Shown here one piece after another: positions 16,622 to 27,668 of a DNA stretch of 64,000 nucleotides. The translations under genes were made by a program, and so were the position numbers. Every line of letters begins with the position of its first letter. Position 1 is the stretch's first letter. Under the pieces are notes generated by a model, which saw only the letters and a list, made by a program, of their open reading frames with translations, ran no database searches and was not told the DNA's origin. Origin of the DNA: Sporosarcina thermotolerans (GTDB taxonomy: Bacteria > Bacillota > Bacilli > Bacillales_A > Planococcaceae). The stretch spans positions 725,501 through 789,500 of the forward strand of contig NZ_CP125968.1 in NCBI RefSeq assembly GCF_030067815.1. The letters are read 5' to 3'.

Positions 16622-19054
16622 ATGATGTTCAATCGTTTTACACAGCGAGCGCAAAAGGTTTTACAGCTTGCACAAGAAGAAGCGATCCGGATGAAGCATG
16701 AATCAATTGGTACTGAGCATATTTTATTGGGCCTGATTCGCGAAGGCGGCGGCATTGCGGCGAAGGCGTTAGAAGCGATCGACGTCAGCTTTGACACAAT
16801 CGAAAAAGGGGTAGAAAGCCTCGTTGGTTCCGGTTCAAAGGAAGTTGGCCCGATTGTTCACTATACACCGAGAGCGAAAAAGGTCATCGAGTTATCTGTC
16901 GATGAATCCCGTAAATTGGGTCATTCTTACATTGGAACGGAACATATTCTGTTAGCGCTCATTCGTGAAGGCGAAGGAGTAGCGGCCCGTGTCTTAAATA
17001 ATGTAGGTGTCAGCTTAAACCGTCCTAGACAGCAAGTTCTTCAATTATTGGGAAGCAATGATAGTTCAGTAAACACGCAAGGATCGACGTCATCTGCCGC
17101 CACGCCAACCCTTGATAGCCTTGCCCGCGATTTGACGGAAATCGCACGCGAAGGAACGCTTGATCCAGTTATCGGTAGAAGCAAGGAAATTACAAGGGTC
17201 ATCGAAGTTCTTGCCAGAAGGACGAAAAATAACCCTGTCCTAATCGGGGAGCCTGGTGTTGGTAAAACAGCAATTGCAGAAGGTTTGGCATTGCAAATCG
17301 TTAATAATGAAGTGCCTGAAATTCTAAGGGATAAACGCGTTATGACGCTTGATATGGGAACGGTTGTAGCGGGGACGAAATACCGCGGTGAGTTCGAGGA
17401 TCGTATGAAAAAAGTGATGGAGGAAATCCGTCAGGCAGGCAATATCATCCTCTTCATCGATGAATTGCATACGCTGATTGGTGCAGGTGGTGCTGAAGGA
17501 GCAATTGACGCATCCAATATTCTAAAACCATCCCTTGCACGTGGTGAATTGCAATGTATCGGGGCAACTACGCTTGATGAATACCGTAAATATATTGAAA
17601 AAGATGCAGCGCTTGAAAGACGTTTCCAACCAATCCAAGTCGATGAGCCGACTGTCGAAGAAACAATCCTAATTATTACAGGATTGCGCGATCGTTATGA
17701 AGCGCATCACCGTGTGAAAATTACAGATGAGGCAATCAATGCGGCGGCAAAGATGTCGGACCGGTATATTTCAGACCGTTTCTTGCCCGATAAGGCAATT
17801 GACTTGATTGACGAGGCGGGTTCGAAGGTGCGACTCCGTTCGTATACGACTCCTCCGAATCTAAAAGAGCTTGAAGCGAAACTGGAAGCAATTCGACATG
17901 AAAAGAATGCAGCAGTACAAAGCCAGGAATTCGAAAAGGCGGCTTCATTCCGTGATAAAGAACAGAAAATGAAGGAAGAGCTTGAAACAACGAAGACCGC
18001 ATGGAAAGAAAAGCAAGGTAAGAAGGAATCCGAAGTAACCGTGAACGACATTGCCGAAGTCGTTGCGATGTGGACCGGGATTCCTGTTGCGAAGATTGCG
18101 GAGACGGAATCTGCCAAGCTATTGAATATGGAAGAGCTTCTTCATGAACGTGTAATCGGACAAAAAGAAGCGGTAACGGCTATTTCAAGGGCAATCCGCA
18201 GAGCGCGCGCCGGCTTAAAAGACCCAAAACGTCCGATCGGTTCATTTATTTTCCTTGGGCCTACGGGTGTCGGTAAGACTGAATTGGCAAGAGCGCTTGC
18301 AGAGGCCATGTTCGGCGATGAGGACGCGATGATCCGCATTGATATGTCCGAGTACATGGAAAAGCATGCAACTTCCCGTCTCGTCGGTTCGCCTCCAGGA
18401 TATGTAGGCTATGATGAAGGCGGTCAATTGACCGAGAAAGTAAGACGGAAGCCGTACTCTGTCGTTCTACTTGATGAAATCGAAAAGGCGCATCCGGATG
18501 TATTCAACATCCTACTTCAAGTGCTTGAGGATGGCCGATTGACAGATTCGAAGGGTCGTACGGTCGATTTCCGTAACACAGTTGTTATCATGACGTCGAA
18601 CGTAGGAGCGGACACATTGAAAAAGAACCGTTACGTCGGTTTTAATTTGAATGACGGTGATCAGGATTACGAAGGCATGAAGTCAAATATGCTTGACGCG
18701 TTGAAAAAAGCGTTCCGTCCTGAGTTCTTAAACCGTGTGGATGAAATGATTGTGTTCCACTCCCTTGAGAAGGAACATCTGCGTGAAATCGTTTCACTTA
18801 TGTCCGACGAGTTGACAAAACGGTTGGCAGAACAGGATATTACTTTAGAATTGACAGATGCTGCTAAAACGAAAATTGCGGAAGAGGGCTATGACCCTGA
18901 ATACGGAGCGCGCCCATTGCGCCGCGCATTGCAAAAGCATATCGAAGACCGACTATCCGAAGAGTTATTAGGTGGAACAATTCTTACCGGCGGAAAAGTC
19001 ATTGTAGATGTAGAGGATGATAAGTTCGTCGTGAAAAATGAACGAGCTGCTTAA
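16622..19054 (+). CDS. clpC: ATP-dependent Clp protease ATP-binding subunit ClpC
   Basis: This is a roughly 810-aa Hsp100 unfoldase that feeds ClpP. The N-terminal double Clp-N repeat ([28 protein letters not shown]) is followed by AAA D1 with Walker [14 protein letters not shown] and Walker [13 protein letters not shown]. The M-domain carries a UVR motif ([18 protein letters not shown]). AAA D2 shows [16 protein letters not shown] and [14 protein letters not shown], with the ClpP-docking loop near YVGFNLN. ATG 16622 gives the usual [16 protein letters not shown] 16616 is an alternative. The gene is intact, unlike many neighbours. Confidence 0.96.
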   Translation: MMFNRFTQRAQKVLQLAQEEAIRMKHESIGTEHILLGLIREGGGIAAKALEAIDVSFDTIEKGVESLVGSGSKEVGPIVHYTPRAKKVIELSVDESRKLGHSYIGTEHILLALIREGEGVAARVLNNVGVSLNRPRQQVLQLLGSNDSSVNTQGSTSSAATPTLDSLARDLTEIAREGTLDPVIGRSKEITRVIEVLARRTKNNPVLIGEPGVGKTAIAEGLALQIVNNEVPEILRDKRVMTLDMGTVVAGTKYRGEFEDRMKKVMEEIRQAGNIILFIDELHTLIGAGGAEGAIDASNILKPSLARGELQCIGATTLDEYRKYIEKDAALERRFQPIQVDEPTVEETILIITGLRDRYEAHHRVKITDEAINAAAKMSDRYISDRFLPDKAIDLIDEAGSKVRLRSYTTPPNLKELEAKLEAIRHEKNAAVQSQEFEKAASFRDKEQKMKEELETTKTAWKEKQGKKESEVTVNDIAEVVAMWTGIPVAKIAETESAKLLNMEELLHERVIGQKEAVTAISRAIRRARAGLKDPKRPIGSFIFLGPTGVGKTELARALAEAMFGDEDAMIRIDMSEYMEKHATSRLVGSPPGYVGYDEGGQLTEKVRRKPYSVVLLDEIEKAHPDVFNILLQVLEDGRLTDSKGRTVDFRNTVVIMTSNVGADTLKKNRYVGFNLNDGDQDYEGMKSNMLDALKKAFRPEFLNRVDEMIVFHSLEKEHLREIVSLMSDELTKRLAEQDITLELTDAAKTKIAEEGYDPEYGARPLRRALQKHIEDRLSEELLGGTILTGGKVIVDVEDDKFVVKNERAA

Positions 19055-19078
19055 GTTGTAGAAAATAAATAAAATAAT

Positions 19079-19129
19079 AGGATGGCCCTCCGGTAGAGCT
19101 TGCTGTCTACAGGGAAGGGCTATCCTTTT
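19079..19129 (+). terminator. clpC terminator
   Basis: AGGATGGCCCT and AGGGCTATCCTTTTC close a branched hairpin whose inner stem is GTAGA/TCTAC. It ends the ctsR-clpC unit about 20 bp before radA. Confidence 0.85.
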
Positions 19130-19146
19130 CGTATATGGAGGTATAT

Positions 19147-20516
19147 ATGGCCAAAAGAAAAACTAAATTCATGTGCAGGGATTGTGGGTATGAATCACCG
19201 AAATGGATGGGGAGATGCCCGGGTTGTGGTGAATGGAATACGATGGACGAAGAAGTGGAGATAATAAGTAAAGGTCCTCGCGGAGCCTTCAAACATACAG
19301 AAACAATCCAGCAAAAGGCGATGCCTATCGGATCCATTCAAACTTCTGAAGAGCCAAGGATCAAAACGGACTTAGGTGAACTAAACCGGGTGCTTGGTGG
19401 AGGGATTGTCCCTGGCTCTCTTGTTCTAATTGGCGGCGACCCAGGTATCGGAAAATCAACATTGTTGCTGCAAGTCTCCTCTCTCCTTGCTAACCAAAAA
19501 CAACGCGTACTTTACATATCAGGTGAAGAATCGATTAAGCAGACCAAACTCCGGGCCGAACGACTTGGTGTTACTTCAGATGAACTGTATATATATGCTG
19601 AGACAGATTTGGCAAGAATACATGAGACGATCAACGATGTGCAACCGAAATTTGTCATCGCCGACTCGATTCAGACAATCCATCACCCCGAAGTAACATC
19701 TGCACCTGGTAGTGTATCCCAAGTGCGGGAATGCACGGCAGAATTGATGCGAATAGCAAAGACGCAAAATATCGCAATCTTCATAGTCGGTCATGTGACA
19801 AAAGATGGACAAATTGCAGGTCCACGCCTTCTTGAGCATATGGTGGATACAGTGTTGTATTTTGAGGGGGAACGCCATCATACGTACAGGATTTTACGAA
19901 GTGTGAAAAACCGATTTGGTTCAACCAATGAGATTGCCATCTTCGAAATGCTGCAATCGGGATTGAAGGAAGTACTCAATCCTTCCGAATTATTCTTACG
20001 TGAGAGATCACAAGGGGGGCGGGATCCACGGTTGTAGCATCGATGGAAGGTACCCGACCGATTCTTGTTGAAATTCAAGCCCTCGTCACGCCGTCAAGCT
20101 TCAATTACCCAAAACGGATGGCAACTGGGATTGATCAAAACAGAGTCTCCCTTTTAATGGCTGTTCTTGAAAAAAGAATGGGAATGCTCTTGCAAACACA
20201 GGATGCGTATATAAAGGTCGCCGGCGGAGTTAAGCTTGACGAACCAGCCATTGACCTCGCTGTCCTTGTAAGTATTGTTTCGAGTTTCCGAGATGCATCT
20301 GCAGGAGGGATGGACTGCTTCATAGGGGAAGTCGGACTGACTGGGGAAGTGCGCCGAGTTTCTCGTATTGAACAACGTGTCATTGAAGCAGCAAAGCTTG
20401 GTTTTGAACGAGTATTCATACCATCCTCTAATATCGGTGGATGGGATTTTCCGGAAGGGATTCAAGTCGTCGGTGTCGAAACCGTTAAGGAAGCATTGAA
20501 TATCGTATTTTCGTAA
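19147..20516 (+). CDS. radA: DNA repair protein RadA, frameshifted once in this sequence
   Basis: RadA is a RecA-like branch-migration helicase used in recombinational repair. It has the N-terminal zinc finger [18 protein letters not shown], Walker [15 protein letters not shown], the RadA-specific KNRFG motif, and a C-terminal Lon-protease-like domain ([19 protein letters not shown]). One base is missing in the G-run 20014-20019; restoring it joins RERSQGG to [18 protein letters not shown] and gives 457 aa. ATG 19147 follows TATGGAGGTATAT. Its place between clpC and yacL is standard in Bacillales. Confidence 0.94.
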
Positions 20517-20546
20517 ATTTGAACTACGTAAGGGTTTGGGGCTGTT

Positions 20547-20600
20547 AAAAGTTGGGGTTCCTCTACAATCCTTTTTAGAGGGACCTACCCGACTTTTCCT
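20547..20600. terminator. Long hairpin terminator after radA
   Basis: AAAAGTTGGGG-TTCCTCT pairs with AGAGGGA-CCTACCCGACTTTT over most of 20 bp around an ACAATCCTTTTT loop. Both flanks are A/T-rich, so it may work in both directions. Confidence 0.7.
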
Positions 20601-20723
20601 GAAACTTTTGCTTATAAGGGAAAGTCCTACTTTTGAAGGGAATATGGTATTTATAGTGGCCCAAAACGGCGTGGGGAATGGAAAACGTGTATAGTTTACA
20701 GTAACGAAACGGAGGTGTTGTGC

Positions 20724-21828
20724 ATGTTGAAACGAGTAGTTCAAGTTGGATTGCTGCTCATAGGGGGACTCTCGGCGTCTTATTCTTACCGTATTTATTT
20801 ACCTTATCTTCTTTTACTTCTAAGCCGATGATTGATAATCCTTATGTGGCAGCAATCTTAGGGGCGCTTCTTTTATATATTCTCAGTTTATTCATAGCTG
20901 AGCCGATCGTAAATTTCATTAAATGGATGGAAGATCGGTTATTGAAGACCCCGATATTCGATTTACTGTTCGGGACAATCGGTTTGATGGTCGGGTTAAG
21001 TGTCGCCTTTCTTGCGAGTTTCGGACTAAGTGGTTTGGAAATTAAATTCGTCACATCAATTTTGACGGTGGTGCTTTTCATTCTTCTTGGGTACTTAGGT
21101 TTTCAGGTTGGCTTCAAAAAACGAGAAGAGTTTTCACATGCAATCTTTGCTGCGAGGAACAATAATCCTAAGAAAAAAGATGGCGGAGAAACCGTTGTCA
21201 AACCAAGTACTAATAAGGTGCATAAGATCCTTGATACGAGCGTCATTATCGATGGAAGGATCGCTGATATTGCTGCAACGGGATTTCTTGAGGGTCTACT
21301 TGTCGTCCCGCAATTTGTTTTAACCGAACTCCAGCATATTGCGGATTCTTCGGATTCATTGAAACGTACGAAGGGAAGACGGGGCTTGGATGTCCTAAAG
21401 CGCCTTCAAACAGATGACGGTCCAAATATTTTAATTACAGATGAAGATTTCAATGATGTGGCGGAGGTTGACCTGAAGCTCGTCCGTCTTGCGAAAAGCA
21501 TGAACGGGCTTGTCGTGACAAATGATTTTAATTTGAATAAAGTGGCGGATTTGCATGGTGTATCCGTATTAAATATCAATGATCTTGCGAATGCAGTGAA
21601 GCCGGTCGTTATTCCGGGTGAAGAGATGCATGTCGTTGTTATTAAGGATGGAAAGAGCATAATCAAGGGATTGCCTATTTGGATGATGGCACGATGATTG
21701 TCATCGAAGATGGTAGGTCGCATATTGGTAATGCAATTGACGTCGTTGTTACAAGTGTATTGCAAACGTCTGCCGGCCGAATGATCTTCGCGAAGCCGAA
21801 AAACGGCAAGACCGCAAAGTCGCACTAA
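20724..21828 (+). CDS. yacL: PIN/TRAM-domain membrane protein YacL, frameshifted twice in this sequence
   Basis: After correction this 368-aa protein starts [15 protein letters not shown] at ATG 20724, following GGAGGTG. About four membrane helices precede a PIN nuclease-like domain ([27 protein letters not shown], with the acidic metal-site residues). A TRAM-like C-terminus follows ([21 protein letters not shown]). Single bases are missing at 20774-20775, within LSGVLFLPY, and in the A-run 21652-21654, within [12 protein letters not shown]. The family sits between radA and ispD in Bacillales. Its physiological substrate is not known to me. Confidence 0.9.
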
Positions 21829-21859
21829 TGTCCCATCGAAGAAAGTTGAGGAACGTTTG

Positions 21860-22543
21860 ATGAAGATGTATACTGTGATGCTCCCGGCAGCAGGGAGTGG
21901 ACGGCGCATGGGTGCCGGGTTCAATAAGTTGTTCTTGGAATTGGCTGGAAAGCCGATTTTGATCCACACATTGGAAGTGTTTGAACAGGATGAGAAGTGC
22001 TCTGGTATGATTCTTTCAGTCAAACTTGTGGAGAAAGAGAAAATCGAACGGATGCTTGAGCGGTTCGGTATAACGAAAGTGAAGGCACTTGTTGAAGGTG
22101 GAGACGAGAGGCAGCAAAGTGTTGCTGCCTGTATCCGCGCTCACCAGTCGGATGAAATCGTTCTTGTACATGATGCGGCAAGGCCTTTTATCAATAGGAA
22201 TGTCATCCATGAGCTTGTGGGAGTCGCTGATGAACACGGTGCGGCAATTGCCGGGGTTCAAGTGAAGGATACGATGAAATTCGCGCCCGACGGTATTGTT
22301 GAAGAAACGGTGGATCGGTCGAAGCTTTGGTCTATCCAGACACCGCAAGCGTTCAGGTACGAGTTGTTAAAAGAAGCCTCCGATAAGGCGGAGGCGGATG
22401 GTTTCTTAGGAACCGATGAGTCAATGATCGTCGAACGTCTGGGACATCCCGTAAGGATTGTGGAAAGTACGTATGATAATGTTAAAATGACAACTAAGGA
22501 GGATCTTCTGTTTGGTGAGGTCCTCTTGAAACGTAGACAGTAG
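21860..22543 (+). CDS. ispD: 2-C-methyl-D-erythritol 4-phosphate cytidylyltransferase
   Basis: The 227-aa enzyme activates methylerythritol phosphate with CTP, the third step of the non-mevalonate isoprenoid pathway. The nucleotide-binding segment [16 protein letters not shown] carries the catalytic Arg and Lys. [10 protein letters not shown] and [18 protein letters not shown] are further family motifs. ATG 21860 lies eight bases after GAGG; the adjoining TTG is less likely. Twelve bases separate it from ispF, the next enzyme of the pathway encoded here. Confidence 0.96.
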   Translation: MKMYTVMLPAAGSGRRMGAGFNKLFLELAGKPILIHTLEVFEQDEKCSGMILSVKLVEKEKIERMLERFGITKVKALVEGGDERQQSVAACIRAHQSDEIVLVHDAARPFINRNVIHELVGVADEHGAAIAGVQVKDTMKFAPDGIVEETVDRSKLWSIQTPQAFRYELLKEASDKAEADGFLGTDESMIVERLGHPVRIVESTYDNVKMTTKEDLLFGEVLLKRRQ

Positions 22544-22554
22544 GAGGATTTCAG

Positions 22555-23029
22555 ATGATTCGAATTGGACAGGGGTTTGATGTACATAAGTTTGAGGAAG
22601 GCCGGCCTTTAATTATCGGGGGCATTACAATCCCTCACGATAAAGGGTTAACAGGGCATTCCGATGGATGTACTTTTGCATACAGTAACCGATGCGGCTC
22701 TCGGAGCAATTGGGGAAGGAGATATCGGAAGACACTTCCCGGATACCGATGTAGCATTCAAAGACGCGGATTCAGCGGTCCTCCTTCAAAAAGTATGGGA
22801 AATAGTTGAGGAGAAAGGATATCGATTGGGTAATATCGATTGTACAATCATCGCGCAAAGGCCGAAAATGGCACCTCATATCGAAACAATTCGTGCCCGT
22901 ATTGCAGAATTGCTGAAGGCGGATATAACACAGGTGAACGTTAAGGCGACAACAACGGAAAAATTAGGCTTTACGGGACGGGAAGAAGGGATCGCCTCGA
23001 TGGCGACGATTCTTCTTCAAAAAGGTTGA
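22555..23029 (+). CDS. ispF: 2-C-methyl-D-erythritol 2,4-cyclodiphosphate synthase, frameshifted in this sequence
   Basis: IspF cyclises the CDP-methylerythritol phosphate product to the cyclodiphosphate. The zinc site is visible as GFDVHKF and LTGHSDADVLLH, with substrate residues at FPDTD and the C-terminal [14 protein letters not shown]. Two bases appear to be missing at about 22666, where SD[A]DVLLH should be continuous. Restoring them gives 158 aa, the normal size. It follows ispD closely, as in many bacteria, and the trimeric enzyme is essential where the pathway is the only isoprenoid source. Confidence 0.94.
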
Positions 23030-23098
23030 GCCCTTTTAAAATAACCTTTGGAATGCTAAAATAACACAGGAATTAACGACGAACGGAGATGCACTCAA

Positions 23099-24562
23099 AT
23101 GACAAAAGAAGTACGTGTACGTTATGCGCCAAGTCCAACTGGCCATTTACATATCGGTGGGGCTCGGACAGCATTGTTCAACTATCTATTTGCGAGACAC
23201 CATGGTGGGAAATTTATCGTTCGCATCGAGGATACCGATACGGAACGGAATATTGAAGCGGGTGAATTATCCCAATTGGATAACTTGAAGTGGCTCGGAA
23301 TCCATCATGATGAATCTGTCGATATTGGCGGAGAATATGGACCTTATCGTCAAATGGAACGCCTTGATCTTTATACGAAATACGCCCAGGAAATGCTTGA
23401 TAAAGGACATGCCTATAAATGTTTCTGTACACCTGAAGAACTGGAAACGGAACGTGAAAGACAGAAAGCCGCAGGCGTGGCGGCACCAATGTACGCAGGT
23501 ACATGCCGCAATTTGACAGCTGAAGAAGTCGCTGAAAAAGAAGCGGCTAAAATGTCTTATACAATCCGTATGCGAGTACCTGAGAATGTCACGTACACTG
23601 TAGACGATTTAGTGCGTGGAGAGGTCGCTTTCGAATCCAAGGATGTCGGCGACTGGGTACTTGTAAAAACGAATGGCATCCCGACATACAACTTTGCGGT
23701 TGTCGTCGATGACCATCTTATGAAAATTTCACATGTCTTCCGCGGAGAAGAACATTTGACGAATACACCTAAACAATTGATGGTCTACGACGTGTTCGGA
23801 TGGGAATACCCTCGTTTCGGACATATGACATTGATCGTCAACGAAGACCGGAAAAAGCTTTCAAAACGTGACGAGTCAATCATCCAATTCATCTCCCAAT
23901 ACAAGGACCTTGGCTATTTACCTGAAGCTATGTTCAACTTCTTTGCATTGCTTGGCTGGTCTCCAGGTGGGGAAGAAGAAATCTTCTCTCATGATGAATT
24001 AGTTAAACTATTTGACGAAAGCCGACTATCCAAATCACCATCGATGTTCGATAAACAAAAATTGACTTGGATGAATAATCAATATGTGAAAAAACTTAGC
24101 TTGGATGAAGTAATCGAATTAACATTACCGCATCTTCAAGCAGCCAACCGTGTATGTGAAAACATGACGGAAGAAGAAAGTAAATGGGTACACGACCTTA
24201 TCGCTCTTTACCAAGCTCAATTAAGTTATGGTGCTGAAATCGTAGACTTGACCGCCCAATTCTTCAATGACCATATTGAATATGATGAACAATCCAAGGA
24301 AATACTTGCGGGTGAACAAGTTCCGGAAGTTATGGCATCCTTCAAACAACAATTGAGTGAGTTGGAATCATTCGATCCTGCATCAATTAAAGCGGCCATT
24401 AAAGCTGTGCAAAAAGAAACTGGACATAAAGGGAAAAATCTCTTCATGCCAATCCGCGTTGTCGCAACCGGCCAAGCGCATGGACCTGAACTACCAGATT
24501 CCATCTCTTTGATCGGTAAAGAAAAAACAATCGAACGCGTTTCAAAATTTGCCCGAGCTTGA
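23099..24562 (+). CDS. gltX: Glutamyl-tRNA synthetase
   Basis: The 487-aa class I synthetase charges tRNA-Glu, and in Bacilli lacking GlnRS also tRNA-Gln. The class I signature is [20 protein letters not shown], the KMSKS-like loop is KKLSKRDES, and the zinc-binding region includes CFCTPEELE and AGTCRN. The frame is intact and starts at ATG 23099, about ten bases after CGGAG. Downstream lies repeat array C rather than a clear terminator. Then comes the T-box that separately controls cysES, so gltX is not tied to cysteine availability. Confidence 0.96.
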   Translation: MTKEVRVRYAPSPTGHLHIGGARTALFNYLFARHHGGKFIVRIEDTDTERNIEAGELSQLDNLKWLGIHHDESVDIGGEYGPYRQMERLDLYTKYAQEMLDKGHAYKCFCTPEELETERERQKAAGVAAPMYAGTCRNLTAEEVAEKEAAKMSYTIRMRVPENVTYTVDDLVRGEVAFESKDVGDWVLVKTNGIPTYNFAVVVDDHLMKISHVFRGEEHLTNTPKQLMVYDVFGWEYPRFGHMTLIVNEDRKKLSKRDESIIQFISQYKDLGYLPEAMFNFFALLGWSPGGEEEIFSHDELVKLFDESRLSKSPSMFDKQKLTWMNNQYVKKLSLDEVIELTLPHLQAANRVCENMTEEESKWVHDLIALYQAQLSYGAEIVDLTAQFFNDHIEYDEQSKEILAGEQVPEVMASFKQQLSELESFDPASIKAAIKAVQKETGHKGKNLFMPIRVVATGQAHGPELPDSISLIGKEKTIERVSKFARA

Positions 24563-24587
24563 ATAATTAAAGAATAGAGAAGGGCCG

Positions 24588-24715
24588 TTTATGCGTCTTT
24601 GAAGCGATTTATGAGCTTTTAGAAGCATTTATGCGTCATTCACGGTATTTATGAGTATCTGAAGATGTTTATGCGCTTTTGGAGACTGTTATGCGTATTT
24701 AGGGAGATTTTATGT
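24588..24715. repeat. Tandem array C: six to seven 20-nt units
   Basis: TTTATG (GTTATG in the sixth) starts at 24588, 24608, 24628, 24648, 24668 and 24688, with a degenerate seventh at 24709. Units read like TTTATGCGTCTTTGAAGCGA, with a constant TTTATGNG half and a variable half. The array starts 25 bp after the gltX stop. Confidence 0.88.
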
Positions 24716-24726
24716 AATCGGCGATA

Positions 24727-24855
24727 GTTGCTTGTAACGGAAGGCGGCGACTCCAGCGGGAATAGCATGAGCTGAAGACCCCGCAACGAAGCGTAGCGGA
24801 GTGAGGAGGCTGAAGCCATGCCCGCGGAAAGCGTCCGCCTGAAGTGGAAAGCAAC
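24727..24855. repeat. Dispersed palindromic element, copy 1 (129 bp)
   Basis: The termini GTTGCTT...AAGCAAC are inverted. Inside them GGCGGCGACTCC faces GGAAAGCGTCCGCC, and the body includes GGCTGAAGCCATGCCCGCGG. A relative in the opposite orientation lies at 33525-33732. No coding capacity is seen, so it is MITE- or REP-like. Its right end is five bases from the -35 of the cysE promoter. Confidence 0.8.
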
Positions 24856-24859
24856 GTCC

Positions 24860-24887
24860 TTGACTTAACGCATAATCGTTGTACAAT
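24860..24887 (+). promoter_or_regulatory. Promoter of the T-box cysE operon
   Basis: TTGACT (24860-24865), 16 nt and TACAAT (24882-24887) stand directly upstream of the T-box leader. Confidence 0.7.
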
Positions 24888-24899
24888 TGACGTACAATC

Positions 24900-25160
24900 A
24901 TTGAAAACGACAAACCAAAGCTTTGATAAGGAGAAGTACACAAGTACGCACTACAGAGAGGATCATCACCGGCTGAAAGTGATCCGTGCCCCTGCATTGT
25001 GGAAATGCCCCTTTGAGCGCCGTGCCGAACAATGCAGTAGGCCGGACGCATCGCCAGCGTTACAGGCGTCAAGCGGGTAGAAGATTCACGCATTCTGCCA
25101 AGCGGAGTGGAACCGCGCATACAATGCGTCTCTGTCTAGTAATGGACAGAGGCGTTTTTT
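24900..25160 (+). promoter_or_regulatory. T-box leader specific for cysteinyl-tRNA
   Basis: The leader begins GAAAACGACAAACC. It contains the Stem I AGAGAG element, a specifier segment GGAAATGCCCCTTTGAGC with the Cys codon TGC at 25006-25008, and the T-box sequence AGCGGAGTGGAACCGCG (25101-25117). A terminator GCGTCTCTGTC/GGACAGAGGCG-TTTTTT follows at 25126-25160. Uncharged tRNA-Cys should favour the antiterminator and switch on cysE-cysS. Confidence 0.95.
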
Positions 25161-25196
25161 GCGTTTTCAGAAAAATTATTACAGGGGGTCGTAAAA

Positions 25197-25865
25197 GTGT
25201 TTCGTAGGATGAGAGAAGACATACAATGCATATTTGACCAGGATCCTGCAGCACGGAGTTCGTTGGAAGTTGTACTAACCTACTCTGGCCTCCATGCCGT
25301 ATGGGCGCACAGAATTGCCCATGCGTTTTACAAGAAAAGAATGTTGTTTTTAGCCAGAGTTATTTCACAGATCAGCCGGTTTTTCACAGGAATTGAAATC
25401 CATCCCGGGGCAACGATTGGCAGGCGTCTATTCATCGACCACGGCATGGGAATTGTTATCGGTGAGACTTGTGAAATAGGTGATGATGTCACGTTGTATC
25501 AAGGCGTGACATTAGGTGGAACGGGCAAAGAAAAAGGAAAGCGGCATCCGACCCTTGAAAATAATGTTCTTGTCGCATCTGGCGCAAAAGTATTGGGTTC
25601 AATTACAATAGGCGAAAATAGCAAGGTTGGTGCGGGATCAGTCGTCCTAAAAGACGTACCACCCGACTCGACGGTTGTCGGCATTCCCGGAAGAGTCGTC
25701 ATCTCGAATGGCGTTCGGGTAAGAGATAAACATGATCATCAAAATCTTCCGGACCCAATATTGGATACTTGTAAAATGCTTGAAATGGAAATTGCAGAAT
25801 TGAAAAGTCGGCTTGAAAAACTGGATAAGAAGGAAGGGGAAACCAATGAGCATTCAAATTTATAA
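25197..25865 (+). CDS. cysE: Serine O-acetyltransferase
   Basis: The 222-aa enzyme acetylates serine for cysteine synthesis. A short N-terminal helical domain ([20 protein letters not shown]) leads into the left-handed beta-helix of hexapeptide repeats: [39 protein letters not shown] and GKVGAGS-type turns. The DH pair in FIDHG holds the catalytic residues. The GTG start at 25197 follows CAGGGGG. It overlaps cysS by 20 bp and is controlled by the cysteine T-box. Confidence 0.95.
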   Translation: MFRRMREDIQCIFDQDPAARSSLEVVLTYSGLHAVWAHRIAHAFYKKRMLFLARVISQISRFFTGIEIHPGATIGRRLFIDHGMGIVIGETCEIGDDVTLYQGVTLGGTGKEKGKRHPTLENNVLVASGAKVLGSITIGENSKVGAGSVVLKDVPPDSTVVGIPGRVVISNGVRVRDKHDHQNLPDPILDTCKMLEMEIAELKSRLEKLDKKEGETNEHSNL

Positions 25866-27240
25866 CACACTTACACGGAAGAGGAGCCTTTCATCCCGAT
25901 GGAGGAAGGGAAAGTGAAGATGTATGTGTGCGGACCTACAGTTTACAACTATATTCATATCGGTAACGCAAGACCCGTCATCGTTTTTGATACAGTGAGA
26001 CGCTATTTGGAATACCGTGGGTACGATGTGAATTACGTCTCCAACTTTACGGATGTTGACGACAAAATAATCAGGACGGCTAATGAGCTTGGAGAAGAGG
26101 TTGGCGAGCTGACAGATCGATTCATCAATGCTTATTTCGAAGATGTTGGTGCTCTTGGTTGCGCGAAGGCAGATGCTCATCCGCGTGTAACAGAGCATAT
26201 CGATGACATCATCGCATTCATCCAAGTGTTAATCGACAAAGGCTTCGCTTATGAAGCACAAGGAGACGTCTATTATCGTACGCGCAAATTTGATGGATAC
26301 GGGAAGTTATCCCATCAGTCAATCGATGAGTTGAAAGTGGGAGCCCGCATCGAAGAAAGTGAAATCAAAGAAAACTCATTGGACTTTGCCTTATGGAAAT
26401 CTGCAAAAGAAGGCGAAATTTCATGGAAAGCCCTTGGGGATTGGGTCGACCAGGTTGGCATATCGAATGTTCCGTCATGGCAAGGGAACATTTAGGCGAT
26501 ACAATCGATATTCATGCGGGCGGTCAAGACTTGACATTCCCACATCACGAGAATGAAATTGCACAATCTGAAGCGATGACTGGCAAGCAATTTGCGCGTT
26601 ATTGGATGCATAACGGCTATATTAATATTGACAATGAGAAAATGTCGAAATCACTCGGGAACTTCATCCTTGTCAATGATATCCGCAAGCAGATCGACCA
26701 AGGGTGCTCCGCTTCTTCATGTTATCCGTTCATTACCGCCATCCTGTCAATTTTGCGCAGGAGCTTGTTGAAAGCGCCGCTAATGGATTGGAACGTATAC
26801 AAACGGCTTATACTAATTTGAAACACCGGTTGGAATCGTCTGCGGACTTAGGTGACCAACAGGATATTTGGAAGAATAAAGTGGACGAATCAGTACGGTT
26901 ATTCGAAGTTGCGATGGATGATGATTTCAATACGGCGAATGGGATTGCGGCCATTTTTGAACTTGTGAAGATGGCAAACCTCTATCTGTTGGAGAAAAAT
27001 ACACAGACGGAAGTCCTTAATTACTTCATCTCTGCATTTGAACGACTAATGGAGGTTCTTGGCTTACCATTCTCGGAAGAAGAGTTGTTAGATGATGAGA
27101 TCGAGGCGCTTATCGAGGAACGTTTGACAGCACGACGTGAGCGAGATTTCAGCCGCTCGGATGAAATTAGGGATCTTTTGAAGGAAAAGGGCATCATTCT
27201 TGAAGATACCGCTCAAGGCACGCGGTGGAAGAGAGGATGA
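25846..27240 (+). CDS. cysS: Cysteinyl-tRNA synthetase, frameshifted three times in this sequence
   Basis: The synthetase charges tRNA-Cys. Visible motifs are [19 protein letters not shown] (zinc Cys and HIGH), [13 protein letters not shown] (zinc Cys and His) and [11 protein letters not shown] (KMSKS). Single bases are missing at 25879-25880 (within [13 protein letters not shown]), in the A-run 26427-26429 (within [12 protein letters not shown]) and at 26698-26699 (within [11 protein letters not shown]). Restoring them gives 465 aa. ATG 25846 follows AGGAAGGGG inside the end of cysE. Its stop overlaps mrnC in ATGA. Confidence 0.94.
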
Positions 27241-27668
27241 CCGACGTGTACTCATTGCGTGATGCGGATGTAAAACAACTGAACGCGCTTGCGCTTGCTT
27301 ATATGGGGGACGCGGTTTATGAACAGGCAGTCAGAGAACATTTGCTGCGCCTTGGTCGAGTTAAGCCGAATATCCTCCATAAGGAAGCAACCCGTTATGT
27401 ATCCGCCAAAGCCCAGGCGGCAGCCGTCAAAATGATGCAGGATACCAGCTTCCTTTCAGAAGAGGAGGAAGCGGTCCTGCGCCGTGGTAGGAATGCGAAA
27501 TCGGGGTCGGTTCCTAAAAACACCGATGTTGTGACATACAACCATAGTTCCGGTTTCGAGGCTGTCCTTGGCTATTTATATTTGCTTGGAAGAGATGATC
27601 GGGTTAGGGAATTCATAAGTGAAACAATACGTTTCATCGAAAGTCCGAAAGAGGAGGGAATATCATGA
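27237..27668 (+). CDS. mrnC: Mini-ribonuclease III
   Basis: The 143-aa protein is a stand-alone RNase III catalytic domain without a dsRNA-binding domain. The signature [22 protein letters not shown] carries the catalytic Asp, and [12 protein letters not shown] completes the acidic site. Mini-III matures 23S rRNA ends in Bacillus. The start ATG overlaps the cysS stop (ATGA), and the end overlaps rlmB the same way. This compact chain from cysS to rae1 suggests a single translationally coupled operon. Confidence 0.94.
   Translation: MTDVYSLRDADVKQLNALALAYMGDAVYEQAVREHLLRLGRVKPNILHKEATRYVSAKAQAAAVKMMQDTSFLSEEEEAVLRRGRNAKSGSVPKNTDVVTYNHSSGFEAVLGYLYLLGRDDRVREFISETIRFIESPKEEGIS

Noticed and set aside
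19576-19881. Minus-strand frame of 101 codons inside radA
   Set aside because: It is a codon-position shadow of the conserved RadA core; similar shadows occur opposite most genes here and were left out.
25029-25037. TGC at 25033-25035 as the T-box specifier
   Set aside because: The canonical GGAAATGCCCCTTTGAGC context places the specifier at 25006-25008 instead.
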